A DNA stretch of 15,021 nt from JACRBK01 sp964427955 (GTDB lineage Bacteria > Chloroflexota > Anaerolineae > Aggregatilineales > Aggregatilineaceae): assembly GCA_964427955.1 (NCBI GenBank), contig CAYRWY010000102.1, positions 1 through 15,021 of the forward strand. The letters are read 5' to 3'. The notes beneath the pieces are model-generated. The model saw only the letters and a list, made by a program, of their open reading frames with translations, did no database searches and was not told where the DNA came from. The position numbers were made by a program, and so were the translations under genes. Shown here one piece after another: positions 6,160 through 14,800 of the stretch (position 1 is the first letter of the stretch; every line of letters begins with the position of its first letter).

Positions 6160-7425
6160 ATGGTGCAGTCCATCGGCCTGTATGCCTGGGGTGGCCCCGG
6201 AACGATCCGGCTGCTCAAGGTGAAATATCATTCGCCGCACATCGACGAAGCGAGCTATTTGCGCCTGTACGAACCGGATACGCTGGCCGCCGCCCGCCAA
6301 AAACTCGGCGTCACCGACATGTGGGTCACCTACTCGTGGGGTTTTGCGGACGACACCGAGCGCCAGGACCGGCGCTACATCGTCGAGCGGCTCCCTGGCT
6401 TTCAACAGCAGGGCATCCACACCCATGCCTATATCCAGGGCTTGAACGTGGTGACGGGCGAATTCGCCGGGCAGGATATTTTCTGCCGTGACGCCCACGG
6501 CCACTTGCTGCCCTACAGCAAAGGGCGCGCGCTCACCTGCCCCAACAACCCCCAGGCCCGCGCTATCATCCTGGATCGCGTCGGCGCGGCGTGCCGGGAG
6601 GACTTCAGCGGCATTTTCATCGACAATATCCTGTTCGGACTCCCGCCCTTTTTCGTCCGGCGCGATTACACGTCCTTTTTCGGCTGCTCCTGCCGCCACT
6701 GCCGGGCCAGCTTCCGTGCCCAGTACGGCTACGCCCTGCCGCCCGACAGCAAAACCGGCGAACAGCAGATCACCGATTACCTCGACTTCCGCCGCCGGAG
6801 CGTCCTGAGCCTGCTGGAAGAGGCCGCCGGGATCTGTCACGCGGCTCACAAACGTTTTGGCGTCAACCTCTACGATCCGATCAGTCACACGCCCGAAGTG
6901 TACTTCGGCTACCGGCTGGCCGACCTCGTGCCGCTGCTGGATTACTACCTGGTCGAAAACCACGCGCTGGGCAAACCCGGCGGGCTGGATAACACCCACC
7001 TCCGCCCCTTGATCGCCGCCGACAAGCCGGTGTTCGTCGTATCGTACCGGCATGGCATCGGGCAGGAGGCCGCTTATCGCCCCTCCGACCTGGACGCGAT
7101 CTGGAGCGAAGCGGCGGCGTTAGGATATGCGCCCTGCCTGAAAGCGACCGAATACACGACGCGCGGCATCTGGCACACCCTGGACCTGGAAACGGTCCGC
7201 CCGCCGGTGACCACGTCGTCCGCGCTGCCCGCCGGGCCACGCCAACCCCGGCGGCTCAAGCGCAGCACGCCCCTTGAGCGCCACCTGATCCGGCTGCTGG
7301 ACCGCCGTTACGCCCGCCTGGCGACGACCGCGTTCGAGAATGGCCCGCTCGCCCGCCTGCTCGCCCGATCCGGGATCGGCACGCGGCTCCTGCACGCCGA
7401 CCGGAATCCCCGGTTCAGCGGTTGA
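6160..7425 (+). CDS. Glycoside-hydrolase-like TIM-barrel protein, uncharacterised family
   Basis: With ATG at 6160 the product is 421 aa. An upstream in-frame GTG (6115) overlaps the probable -10 element and is less likely. The sequence reads like a (beta/alpha)8 hydrolase. It has MWVTYSWGFAD (54-64), GIHTHAYIQGLNVVTG (85-100) and a strand-end GIFIDNILFG (151-160). A cysteine cluster, GCSCRHCRASFRAQYGY (175-191), resembles the CxCxxC insertion in the hypothetical GHL and GH42-type proteins, and DYYLVENHALGK follows (261-272). D155 and E266 are candidate catalytic acids by position at strand ends. No signal peptide is visible, so it may act in the cytoplasm. The last 70 residues are basic and look unlike the barrel. 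It is transcribed away from the GT4 operon and overlaps the convergent GT-C gene by 11 bp. Carbohydrate processing is inferred from fold and neighbours; the substrate is unknown. Confidence 0.7.
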   Translation: MVQSIGLYAWGGPGTIRLLKVKYHSPHIDEASYLRLYEPDTLAAARQKLGVTDMWVTYSWGFADDTERQDRRYIVERLPGFQQQGIHTHAYIQGLNVVTGEFAGQDIFCRDAHGHLLPYSKGRALTCPNNPQARAIILDRVGAACREDFSGIFIDNILFGLPPFFVRRDYTSFFGCSCRHCRASFRAQYGYALPPDSKTGEQQITDYLDFRRRSVLSLLEEAAGICHAAHKRFGVNLYDPISHTPEVYFGYRLADLVPLLDYYLVENHALGKPGGLDNTHLRPLIAADKPVFVVSYRHGIGQEAAYRPSDLDAIWSEAAALGYAPCLKATEYTTRGIWHTLDLETVRPPVTTSSALPAGPRQPRRLKRSTPLERHLIRLLDRRYARLATTAFENGPLARLLARSGIGTRLLHADRNPRFSG

Positions 7426-8962
7426 GCGCCGCGCCGCCCGGCAGCAGAAAGACGAGCACGCCGTCGAACGTTTCGGTGTGGAGAATCCGGGAGCGCCGCG
7501 CGGCCAGCCAGTCCGAGATCGGCGACAGGTGCAGCGCAAAGGGATCGGAGTTCTTCACCCACCCCTGGCGGTGCAGGTCTTCGTGCCGGATCTGGTAGAC
7601 GACCCAGATCCGCGCCGCGCGCCGCTCGATCTCCGCCGGATCGGGCGCATCCAGCAGCACGACCGTATGATCGAGCACCGCCGGATCGCCGTCGAAATAG
7701 ATGCGGAACGCCTCGTACAGCATCCCTCGCTCGAAGAGCACCACGTCGCCGGGCCGGTACTGCTCGCCGACGTAGCGCGTCACGCCCTTCCAATCGCTGC
7801 GTTGGTACGTCCCACTGTGGAAAAGCTGCCCGGTCAGCGCGGTGCTGGTCAGCAGCAGGGTCGCGCAGCACGCCCGCCGCAGCGCCACCGGGAGATGCTG
7901 CCAGCCGCGCACCACCAGGATCACTACCGCGGGCATGGCGACCAGAAAATAGCGATCCCGGTACTGCACCCCCAATACGCTCGACAGGGCGAACAATCCC
8001 AGCACCGGCAGCGCCGCCAGCAGCAGCCAGAACAGCGGCTCGTCTTCCTGCCCCAACGCCTGCACGGCGTAGACGCCGCCCAGGATCAGGCCGAGCAGCG
8101 CCGCCAGCAGTCCCGGCAGCACCAGCCACGATCCCGTGCCATCGTAGCCCACGCTGAGATTCAGGTAGGATAGCGGCACATCGCGCAGCGCCAACGGCTG
8201 CGCCAGGTACGGATATTCGCCGGAGTCAAACGACCGCAGCGTCAGCAGCAGCCAGCCCAACAGCGGCAGCACCGCCAGCCCTTGCACGGCGATCCACTGC
8301 CCCCACAGCCGACGGTCCTTACGCCGCGCCAGCGCCAGCGTCCAGAACTGGGCGGCGGGCAGCGCCAGCGCCGTATAGTGGATCAGGTACGCCAGCCCAC
8401 TGCTGACGCCGAAGATCGCCCACAGTGCGCGGGATCGCCTGCCGCGCAGGATCAGGAGGAAGCACCAGAGGACGATCAGGGCCACCGCCATCAGCAGCGT
8501 GTAGTAGCGGGCGGTGCGCGACAGCATGACGTGCAGCGGGTTGGCCGCCACCAGCGCGCCCACGAGCAGCGCCATCCGGCGGTCGTCGTACAACACGTGG
8601 ACCAGGTGGATCAGCAGCAGAATCGAGAGCAGTCCCAGGAACACGGAGGGCATCCGCAGCCAGGCGGGCGAGCTGGCGGGCAGCAGCCGCAGCGAAAAGT
8701 AGTACAGCGGCATCTGATTGCCGACGGCCAGAATTGCCTCCAGCGAGCGGCTGAGCGGGATCTGGACACGCAGCGTGGTCAGGACTTCGTCGGTCCACAG
8801 TGCCGTATCGCCCAGCTTCCACAGGCGCGGAATCAGGCTCGCCAGCGCGATCAGCACCACCCCAACCCGGTACCAGGGAAGCGCCACAACCCCGGAATGT
8901 GCCAGGGGATGATAGGAGATCTGGCTGATGGAAATGCCGCGACTGGAGTCTGCCGATGGCAT
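7415..8962 (-). CDS. GT-C fold membrane glycosyltransferase (ArnT/PMT-like, GT39/GT83 type)
   Basis: The 515-aa protein has an N-terminal membrane helix (VGVVLIALASLIPRLWKL), then the first loop motif LWTDEV with D58-E59, and GNQMPLYYF shortly after (81-89). The acidic pair near the end of TM1 and the xxPLYY motif are hallmarks of the ArnT/PMT_2 family, which uses a polyprenyl-phosphate sugar donor outside the membrane. About ten hydrophobic segments follow to residue 380. A soluble C-terminal domain comes next (SDWKGVTRYVGEQYRPGDVVLF and GVLVFLLPGG), as in many Chloroflexota GT-C enzymes. It should transfer a lipid-linked sugar to a protein, lipid or glycan. GAAGAGGG precedes the ATG but lies partly inside a strong inverted repeat. 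Substrate unknown. Confidence 0.85.
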   Translation of the reverse strand: MPSADSSRGISISQISYHPLAHSGVVALPWYRVGVVLIALASLIPRLWKLGDTALWTDEVLTTLRVQIPLSRSLEAILAVGNQMPLYYFSLRLLPASSPAWLRMPSVFLGLLSILLLIHLVHVLYDDRRMALLVGALVAANPLHVMLSRTARYYTLLMAVALIVLWCFLLILRGRRSRALWAIFGVSSGLAYLIHYTALALPAAQFWTLALARRKDRRLWGQWIAVQGLAVLPLLGWLLLTLRSFDSGEYPYLAQPLALRDVPLSYLNLSVGYDGTGSWLVLPGLLAALLGLILGGVYAVQALGQEDEPLFWLLLAALPVLGLFALSSVLGVQYRDRYFLVAMPAVVILVVRGWQHLPVALRRACCATLLLTSTALTGQLFHSGTYQRSDWKGVTRYVGEQYRPGDVVLFERGMLYEAFRIYFDGDPAVLDHTVVLLDAPDPAEIERRAARIWVVYQIRHEDLHRQGWVKNSDPFALHLSPISDWLAARRSRILHTETFDGVLVFLLPGGAALNR

Positions 8963-8967
8963 AGGCC

Positions 8968-9002
8968 CTCTTCAGTACAGTGCCACCACTGTACCGGAAG
9001 AG
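8968..9002 (-). promoter_or_regulatory. Inverted repeat over the ribosome binding site of the GT-C gene
   Basis: GTACAGTG (8975-8982) and CACTGTAC (8987-8994) form a perfect 8-bp stem with a 4-nt loop. CTCTTC (8968-8973) and GAAGAG (8997-9002) extend it by 6 bp after a small internal bulge. In the minus-strand mRNA the outer 3' arm is the GAAGAG part of the Shine-Dalgarno, 6 nt before the ATG. The hairpin could therefore hide the ribosome binding site. As DNA it could instead be an operator. Confidence 0.6.
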
Positions 9003-9036
9003 AGGACATCCTACGCCAAACGCGGTTTAAGTTCTT

Positions 9037-9048
9037 GGGAAATTTCCC
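9037..9048. repeat. 12-bp perfect palindrome GGGAAATTTCCC
   Basis: The palindrome lies directly after the stop codon of the nitroreductase-like gene, in the 86-bp gap before the GT-C gene. It has no real loop and no T-run, so it is a poor terminator. It looks more like a binding site for a dimeric protein, or part of a weak nested structure with TTTAAG (9026-9031) and CTTAAA (9048-9053). Confidence 0.4.
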
Positions 9049-10233
9049 TTAAATCAGCTTAAGCAGCACTTGAGCCATGGCGCGGCGCGGCGACGGATGG
9101 GGAGACTCAGTCGGGTATCCGACCCGGAACATCATCAGGACCGGCTGATCCGTCCCCAGCAGATCAGCCACGGCCTCTTGAAAATAGGGGGCAGCGCCCG
9201 CGGTCTGTTCTTGAGAAATTCGCTCCGGGATCTCGTTGAGCGGCTGTGCGGCCAGGCCATCCGCAGTGATTTGTAGATGCATCGTCTGCCAGGTGATTCC
9301 GCCCTGAACGCGCTGTGTCAAATCGTCCAGGTCATTCAAACCGAGGATGCCGAAAGCGGCAGCGGTCGGCACCTGGCGATCCCGCATCGATGACAGCCAG
9401 TAGTGGTCACTTTGTGGGCGGCTGGAAGGGGGCAGCAGTTTGCCCAGCAGCGTGGTCACGTCGTCCAGCCCGGCACAGTCCAGGGTGATCCCGTCCCGGT
9501 GGGATTGGATGTCATCCCAGCTTTGCCGCTGCCACGCGAAGGAGGCTTTCGACTGGGCGTCGTCGTCGATGATCGCCTCGGTCGCTTCCAGCAGTAAATC
9601 CCCCAGCCGTTGCCTGGCTTCCGCGCCGGTAATCCACCTGACCTGCACGTCAGGATACGGCGCCGCGTGGGCGCTCACGCGCTGGAGCGCCGCGTCAGGG
9701 ACGGCACGCTTATGGTACGCATAGCGATCGGTATGGCGGTGGGGAATGGCCTCGAACAGGGGCGAGGGGCGAGCGTCTGCCGCCGTGAGCGTAAGCCGGG
9801 CCACGTGCGTCTGATCCGCCTCGGTGGGCATGATGGTATATTCCACCGCATAACCGAGGGCTGGCGCAGCGCACAGCATATTCGCCAGGGCGCAGCCCAC
9901 CCCGGTGTACATTTCACGCCGGTACGGATCGACCACGCCGATATTCCGGCTGGGATCAGCATACAGATCGATCTGATTGTCCGTAACCTTGAACAACCAG
10001 GGCTGGGTGTTGTGGGGACTCGCCGCCAGGATCGCGCAGCGCACCAGATCGACCGGGGTTCCGGCCAACTCGTCCAGCGCCGCCCAGGGCGCATAGGCTG
10101 CCCCCTGGCCCACCTTGAAAACGCCGTTGTCGGCAGCCCGATAAAACACGCCCCCGCCCGCGGCGGCAGTGATGAGAAGACCGGTTCGCGCCAGAAAGGC
10201 ACGCCTGCTCAGGCCCACTATTTTTTCAGACAT
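9049..10233 (-). CDS. Tat-exported Acg-family nitroreductase-fold flavoprotein
   Basis: From ATG 10233 the product is 394 aa. The N-terminus MSEKIVGLSRRAFLARTG followed by LLITAAAGGGVF is a twin-arginine signal (SRRAFL), so the folded, cofactor-loaded protein should leave the cytoplasm. AASPHNTQPWLFKV (70-83) is the FMN-binding signature of the Acg/NfnB-type nitroreductase family. PHRHTDRYAY and the C-terminal ITWQTMHLQITADGLAAQPL are also typical of Acg-like proteins. Likely ligand FMN; whether it reduces a substrate or stores flavin is unknown, as for Mycobacterium Acg. Start choice: AAGGA is 8 nt from the ATG at 10233, but abuts an in-frame ATG at 10242 that overlaps the tetR stop as ATGA. 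The shorter form is favoured by spacing and signal-peptide position. It is the second gene of a TetR-controlled pair and probably induced by the repressor's ligand. Confidence 0.85.
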   Translation of the reverse strand: MSEKIVGLSRRAFLARTGLLITAAAGGGVFYRAADNGVFKVGQGAAYAPWAALDELAGTPVDLVRCAILAASPHNTQPWLFKVTDNQIDLYADPSRNIGVVDPYRREMYTGVGCALANMLCAAPALGYAVEYTIMPTEADQTHVARLTLTAADARPSPLFEAIPHRHTDRYAYHKRAVPDAALQRVSAHAAPYPDVQVRWITGAEARQRLGDLLLEATEAIIDDDAQSKASFAWQRQSWDDIQSHRDGITLDCAGLDDVTTLLGKLLPPSSRPQSDHYWLSSMRDRQVPTAAAFGILGLNDLDDLTQRVQGGITWQTMHLQITADGLAAQPLNEIPERISQEQTAGAAPYFQEAVADLLGTDQPVLMMFRVGYPTESPHPSPRRAMAQVLLKLI

Positions 10234-10238
10234 CGTGG

Positions 10239-10838
10239 TCATCCTTCGTCCAGATCGTTCGATACCCAATAGGGTCGAAAGATCGTCATCACCAGGTCCG
10301 CGCCGGTGATAAAATCTTCGTTTGTCACCGGCTTGCCCATCGACTCAAGGTAATTCAGGTAATGGTTGGAGATAATCCAGGCGATGGTCAACAGATCGTC
10401 GAGCGAGACGGCGGGCGCTGCAATCCTCAGGATGCCCCGATCAAGCCCCTGCTGAAGCAGGTGGCGCTGCCGGGCCAGGCGCTGCTGGCTCACCTCGACG
10501 TGCCGCTGCCGTAAGACCTCGTCGGCGTGCAGGAGCGCGACCATTTCCCGGTAGAAAAAACGATAGTTCCACAGCAGCCGGAAGTTGTGAATGATGAACG
10601 ACTGCAAGCCTTCGATTGAGGGTTTTTGCCCCTCGACCTGTTCATACACCGGCTCCCAATCGGCGACCATCTGCTCGTAGACGGCCCGAATAATGTGCGC
10701 TTTATTTTCAAAGTGATAATAGAGATTGCCAGGGCTGATGCCGAGTCGCTCGGCGATATGATTGGCCGAGATGTGAGCCGTTCCCTGCTCGTTGAACAGG
10801 GCAACCGCCGCCGCGAGAATCCTGTCTTTAGTGGACAT
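10239..10838 (-). CDS. TetR/AcrR-family transcriptional repressor
   Basis: The 199-aa protein has a standard TetR N-terminus: KDRILAAAVALFNEQG (4-19), then the helix-turn-helix HISANHIAERLGISPGNLYYHFENK (about 22-46). The C-terminal ligand/dimer domain starts near residue 75 and contains YRFFYREMVALLHADEVLR, a pattern seen in TetR proteins whose C-domain belongs to the PF13972-type group. Two palindromes and a consensus-like promoter lie within 60 bp upstream, so it should repress itself and the coupled nitroreductase-like gene (stop and start overlap as ATGA near 10239-10242). The inducer is not known; an electrophile, quinone or nitro compound would suit the partner but is a guess. Confidence 0.92.
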   Translation of the reverse strand: MSTKDRILAAAVALFNEQGTAHISANHIAERLGISPGNLYYHFENKAHIIRAVYEQMVADWEPVYEQVEGQKPSIEGLQSFIIHNFRLLWNYRFFYREMVALLHADEVLRQRHVEVSQQRLARQRHLLQQGLDRGILRIAAPAVSLDDLLTIAWIISNHYLNYLESMGKPVTNEDFITGADLVMTIFRPYWVSNDLDEG

Positions 10839-10849
10839 CCTGCCTCGAT

Positions 10850-10885
10850 TAGAGTAATTGCTCTAAATTTAGAGTAATTACTCTA
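10850..10885. promoter_or_regulatory. Tandem TetR operator: two 16-bp palindromes 20 bp apart
   Basis: TAGAGTAATTACTCTA at 10870-10885 is a perfect 16-bp palindrome. TAGAGTAATTGCTCTA at 10850-10865 is the same site with one change. Four bases (AATT) separate them, so the centres are 20 bp apart, near two helical turns, which would let two dimers bind on one face. The pair covers the spacer, the -10 and the start region of the tetR promoter, as expected for autorepression. Confidence 0.85.
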
Positions 10886-10894
10886 GATTGTCAA
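10866..10894 (-). promoter_or_regulatory. Sigma-70-type promoter of the tetR operon
   Basis: Reading leftward, TTGACA (10894-10889) is a perfect -35 box, followed by a 17-bp spacer and TAAATT (10871-10866, four of six -10 positions). The upstream palindrome sits inside the spacer and touches the -10. Transcription should start near 10858, about 20 nt before the tetR ATG. Confidence 0.75.
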
Positions 10895-10922
10895 GACCCA
10901 AAGTCAGGTTCGAGGCGTTGGG

Positions 10923-11729
10923 TTAGCGCCAGGCGGGGTGCTGCACCGTCCGGCGGCGCGGGGTGATCAGGGGAATCAGGCGGCGCACCACGTCGGGGTG
11001 ACCGGCGACGAAGGCTTCTTCCATCGGCTGGGTGAGGTCGATCCGGCTGAAATCGACGGGTTGGCCGGAGAGAAACCGCAGCTCGCCGCCCTGCTGGCGC
11101 AGGATGGCCGCGCCGCCCGCGATATCCCAGACGTACGCGCCGTGCACGACGGTCGCGACGCCGGACCCGCGCGCCGTATACGCCAGGTGCGTGGCCGAAC
11201 TGCCCAGCGCCATCAAGCGGTTGAAGCGCACGTCGAATTCCGCCATCATGTCGCTGCGCCCGTACAGATACGAGTCGGCGCTCCACGCAGAGCGCAGCCG
11301 GTCCCGGATCGAGACGCCGTTCCAGAGCACGTCCTCGCCGTCGGTGTAGGTCCAATCCTCGTAGAGCGGCAGATACACCAGTCCAAATTCCGGGACGCGA
11401 TTATGCAGCAGCCCCAGCGTGATACACCACGACGGCAGCCCGTCCACGTAGGCCCGCGTGCCGTCGATAGGGTCGATGACCCACACGTATTCACGGTCGA
11501 TCATCTCGCTGCCATATTCTTCGCCGAGGACGCCGTGCGTGGGATAGGCTTCGTGGATGCGCGCCGTGATCAGCCGCTCGATCTGCCGATCCGCGACCGT
11601 CACCGGATCGGCGATCCCCTTCCACTGCGCCTCCACCCGGCCAAAATAGTGCCGGGCGATGTGCCCCGCTTCGGCGGCCCACTGGCGCACCAGCGCCGTA
11701 TCGACCTGTTGGTTCAAGAGCAGTAACAT
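10923..11729 (-). CDS. Inositol-monophosphatase-family phosphatase
   Basis: From ATG 11729 the protein is 268 aa and carries all motifs of the lithium-sensitive Mg2+-dependent sugar phosphatase family: DPVTVADRQIE (41-51), GEEYG (69-73), WVIDPIDGTRAYVDG (83-97, metal ligands D86 and D89) and YVWDIAGGAAIL (199-210, D202). It would remove phosphate from inositol phosphate, histidinol phosphate (HisN type) or 3'-phosphoadenosine 5'-phosphate. Sequence alone does not choose between them. An in-frame ATG at 11750 exists without a ribosome binding site, while AAGGA sits 8 nt before 11729, which is preferred. The gene stands alone between tetR and the nSTAND gene and lacks a clear terminator before the tetR promoter, so some read-through is possible. 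Confidence 0.9.
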   Translation of the reverse strand: MLLLLNQQVDTALVRQWAAEAGHIARHYFGRVEAQWKGIADPVTVADRQIERLITARIHEAYPTHGVLGEEYGSEMIDREYVWVIDPIDGTRAYVDGLPSWCITLGLLHNRVPEFGLVYLPLYEDWTYTDGEDVLWNGVSIRDRLRSAWSADSYLYGRSDMMAEFDVRFNRLMALGSSATHLAYTARGSGVATVVHGAYVWDIAGGAAILRQQGGELRFLSGQPVDFSRIDLTQPMEEAFVAGHPDVVRRLIPLITPRRRTVQHPAWR

Positions 11730-11809
11730 ACACCCTTTCCTTACTGACATTTACCGGGGAGCGATCTCCCCACCCTACTATTGTGGCACAGCGTGGTAAA
11801 GGGTGTATG
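11727..11809. repeat. 12-bp inverted repeat flanking the phosphatase leader, with an inner 6-bp hairpin
   Basis: CATACACCCTTT (11727-11738) is exactly repeated inverted at 11798-11809, on either side of a short intergenic region. One arm contains the phosphatase start codon. Inside, GGGGAG (11756-11761) and CTCCCC (11766-11771) form a 6-bp stem with a 4-nt loop and no T-run. If transcription starts right of 11809, the outer arms could pair and cover the start codon; otherwise the symmetry may be accidental. Confidence 0.45.
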
Positions 11810-11828
11810 AAGCGCGCATAAAGCTTTC

Positions 11829-14800
11829 TTATTCTGCGGCGGCGGGACACAGCGGCGCGATGCGATACAACTCCCGCTCGGCGCACGTCAGGTCGCGGAC
11901 GAGACGGTTGTGCCGCGTCCAGTCCACCAACTGCGGGCGCGACGAAAAGACGCGCCAGGTTTGCAGCGAGCCATCCCGCTGGCCCGACATCGCCGCCGTG
12001 CCATCCGGCGCGAACGCCAGTTGGAAGGGCACGTCGCTGGCCTGGAAGCGCTGTAATTCCTCGGTCGACGCCAGGTCCCACAGGATGATCGTCGCATCCG
12101 CGTCCCCGGACAGCACCAGCCGCCCATCCGGGCTGAACGCGACACTCCACACCGGGCTGGTATGCCGCGCGAAGCGGGTGATCTCCTCCCCCGTCGCGAC
12201 GTCCCACAGGATCACGGCGGTGTCCTTCGATCCGGAGAGCGCCCGCTGCCCGTCCGGGCTGAACGCGACGCTGTACACGGCGCCGGTATGCCCGGTGAAG
12301 CGCCGGATTTCCTGCCCGGTGTCCAGGTTCCACAGGATGATCTCGGCATCGCGAGCGCCGGACAGTGCCTGGTGCCCATCCGGGCTGAGCGCCACACTGT
12401 GGATCGGGCCGCTGTGGTCGCTCAACTGGCGGACGATCTGCCCGCTGTCCAGGTTCCACACGATCACGCTGCCGTCCTGCGAGCCGGAAATGGCCAGGGT
12501 CCCGGCGATGGCGATGGACGACACCGATCCGGTATGGCCGTACAGCGTGCGGACCAGTTGGTAGGTGTCCAGGTCCCACAACTGCAAGGTGCCGTCTTTC
12601 AGGCCGAGGAGCATCTGCTGTCCGTGGGCGGCGGCGCTGGTAATCGGAGCGCCGAGATCGACCGGGGCGTGCGTCTCCTGCCCGGACGCCGCGTCCCAGG
12701 TGCGCAGCGTGCCGTCCAGCGACGTGGTCCACACCGTCGCGCCCGTGGCGTCATAGCCGATGCTCGTCACCCGGTCGCCGTGGCCCTGGATTCGCCGGAC
12801 CTGGCCGGGCGTGCCCACGTTCCACAGGCGCAGCGTTTGATCGACGGCGCTGGACGCCGCCAGGGTGCCGTCGGGACTGAGGGCGACCGATAGAATGGTA
12901 TTCTGGTGCCCGCGCAGCAGGTACAGCTCGGTCCCCGTCTGGATGTCCCACACTTGCAGCGTGCCATCCGCCGTCCCGGCCAGGATGGAATGTCCGTCCG
13001 GGAAAAAGGCGATGCACGGAATCTGAGCGTCGGCATCCTTGAAATGGCGGACCAGCTCCCCGGTGTCCAGGTTCCAGACGGCCAGGGTGCCATCGGACGC
13101 GCCTGAAACGACGGTCCGGCCATCCGGGCTGAGCGCGGCGCTCTTGAAGATGCCCTGGCCGTTGATCTGGCGCATCATCTCACCGCTCGTCGGATTCCAG
13201 AGCGTGATATTCCAGGCGGTGATCGCCAGGATCGCCGATCCATCCGGCAAAAAGGCCACCGTGACGACCGCGTCGTTTTGCGCAAAGCGTTGCAGCGGCG
13301 TGCCGGTGGACACGTCCCACAGAAAGATGACGCCATCCGCCGAGGCCGTGAGGGCCTGGCGACCATCCGGGCTGAAGGCGACGGTGGAGATCGGGCGGGT
13401 GTGGCCCTCGAACCGGCGGATCTCGGTCCCGGTAGCGGCGTCCCACAGCATGGCCTTGAAATCCGCCGCGCCCGACAGAATGTAGGCCCCGTCCGGGCTG
13501 AAGGTCACACTCTGCACGTCGCCCTTGTGCCCCACCAGGCGCCGCGTCTCACGCCCGGTTTCGACGTCCCACACCCGGACGATGCTGTCCCGCGAGCCGG
13601 AGGCCAGCGTGCGCCCATCCGGGCTGATCGCCAGGCTGGTCAGCCACGAGGTATAACCCGCGGCCTGGCGGCGCTCGCCCGGGGCCAGGGCGATGCTGGC
13701 CAGCGTGCGCCAGGACTGGATCGGCGGGGCGGCGATCCCATTCGCCTCCAGGGCCAGCGCGACCGCCAGATCGGAGGCGTTGTCGCCGAGTGCCTGCTCG
13801 GCGCTGGCGGACAGCGCCAGGCTGCGCGAGAACGCCGCGCTGGTTTCGCTGGCCTGCCGGGCGGTTTCGGCCTTGTCGCGTTCGTCCTGGGCCAGCCAGC
13901 TCTGTTTCAGCGCGAAGCCGGTCAGGCTCAGCGCCACGAACATCGCCGCGCCCAACACCGCCACCAGCCAGCGCAGCCGGTTGTAAGCGCGCCGTTCGAG
14001 TTCCTTCTCGTGCTGCTGGCGCGCGCGCTCCTGGGCCTGCTGCTGATCCTGATGATCCAGGCACGCCGACAGGTAATCCTGCTCCAACCGGGTCAGCGCC
14101 AGGTGCGTGGTCTCGGCCCATTTCTGGTAGCGATCCAGGCGGCTGGTTTGCAGCAAAAAGCTGGGATCGCGCCCGGCATCCCACCACTGCCCTGCCAGCG
14201 TGGCCAGGTTGCGCTGCATCCGGATGTCGTTGCGGCTGTCGTCCAGCCACACCCGCAGGCGCTGCCATTCGCGCAGGAGCGCCTCGTGAGCGATCTCCAG
14301 CGTCGGGGTGCGCGTGGCCGGATCGCGGTCGAAGGTGAGCAGCCGCGCCTGGCCCAGATCGTCGATCACGGCCTGCGTGGTCGCGGGGTTGCCGATCAGG
14401 GTGCTGATCTCGGCCAGCGGGACGCGCCGCCGGGTATCTTCGGTGCCTTCGCCCAACGTCACCAGCCGCAGAAAAAGCTGGCGCGTCGCTTCCTGCTGCG
14501 TCGGGTTGAAGCCGTCGTACAGCTCGTTGGCCCGGCGAGCCAATGCCCCGCGCAGGCCCCCAATATCGCGGTAGGCTTGCGGGTTGATGGCGTTGCGGGT
14601 GCGCCGGTCGAAAAGCTCGCTGAGCGTGTATTGCAGCAGCGGGAGCGCGCCGGGCTGCTCGTTCAGCTCGACGATCAGGGTGGCGACCAGCCCCGTATCG
14701 AACGACACGCCCACCTGTTGGGCCGGTTCGATGATCGCTTCTTCCAATTCCTGCACCGACAGCGGCACGACCAGCTCGGTCCGTTTGTGCATCAACCGGC

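Noticed and set aside
6121..7053. 310-codon minus-strand frame opposite the hydrolase-like gene
   Set aside because: The plus-strand product has strand-end and cysteine motifs; the minus-strand one is Val/Ala/Gly-rich without motifs.
10896..10925. Possible terminator after the phosphatase gene (GACCCAA with TTGGGTT)
   Set aside because: Only about 6 pairs with a 16-nt loop and no T-run in the direction of transcription.
11491..12732. 413-codon minus-strand frame overlapping the WD40 gene and the phosphatase gene
   Set aside because: It is a shifted frame through the WD40 repeats and crosses into the phosphatase; its Arg/Gly/Pro-rich repeats only mirror the 126-bp period.
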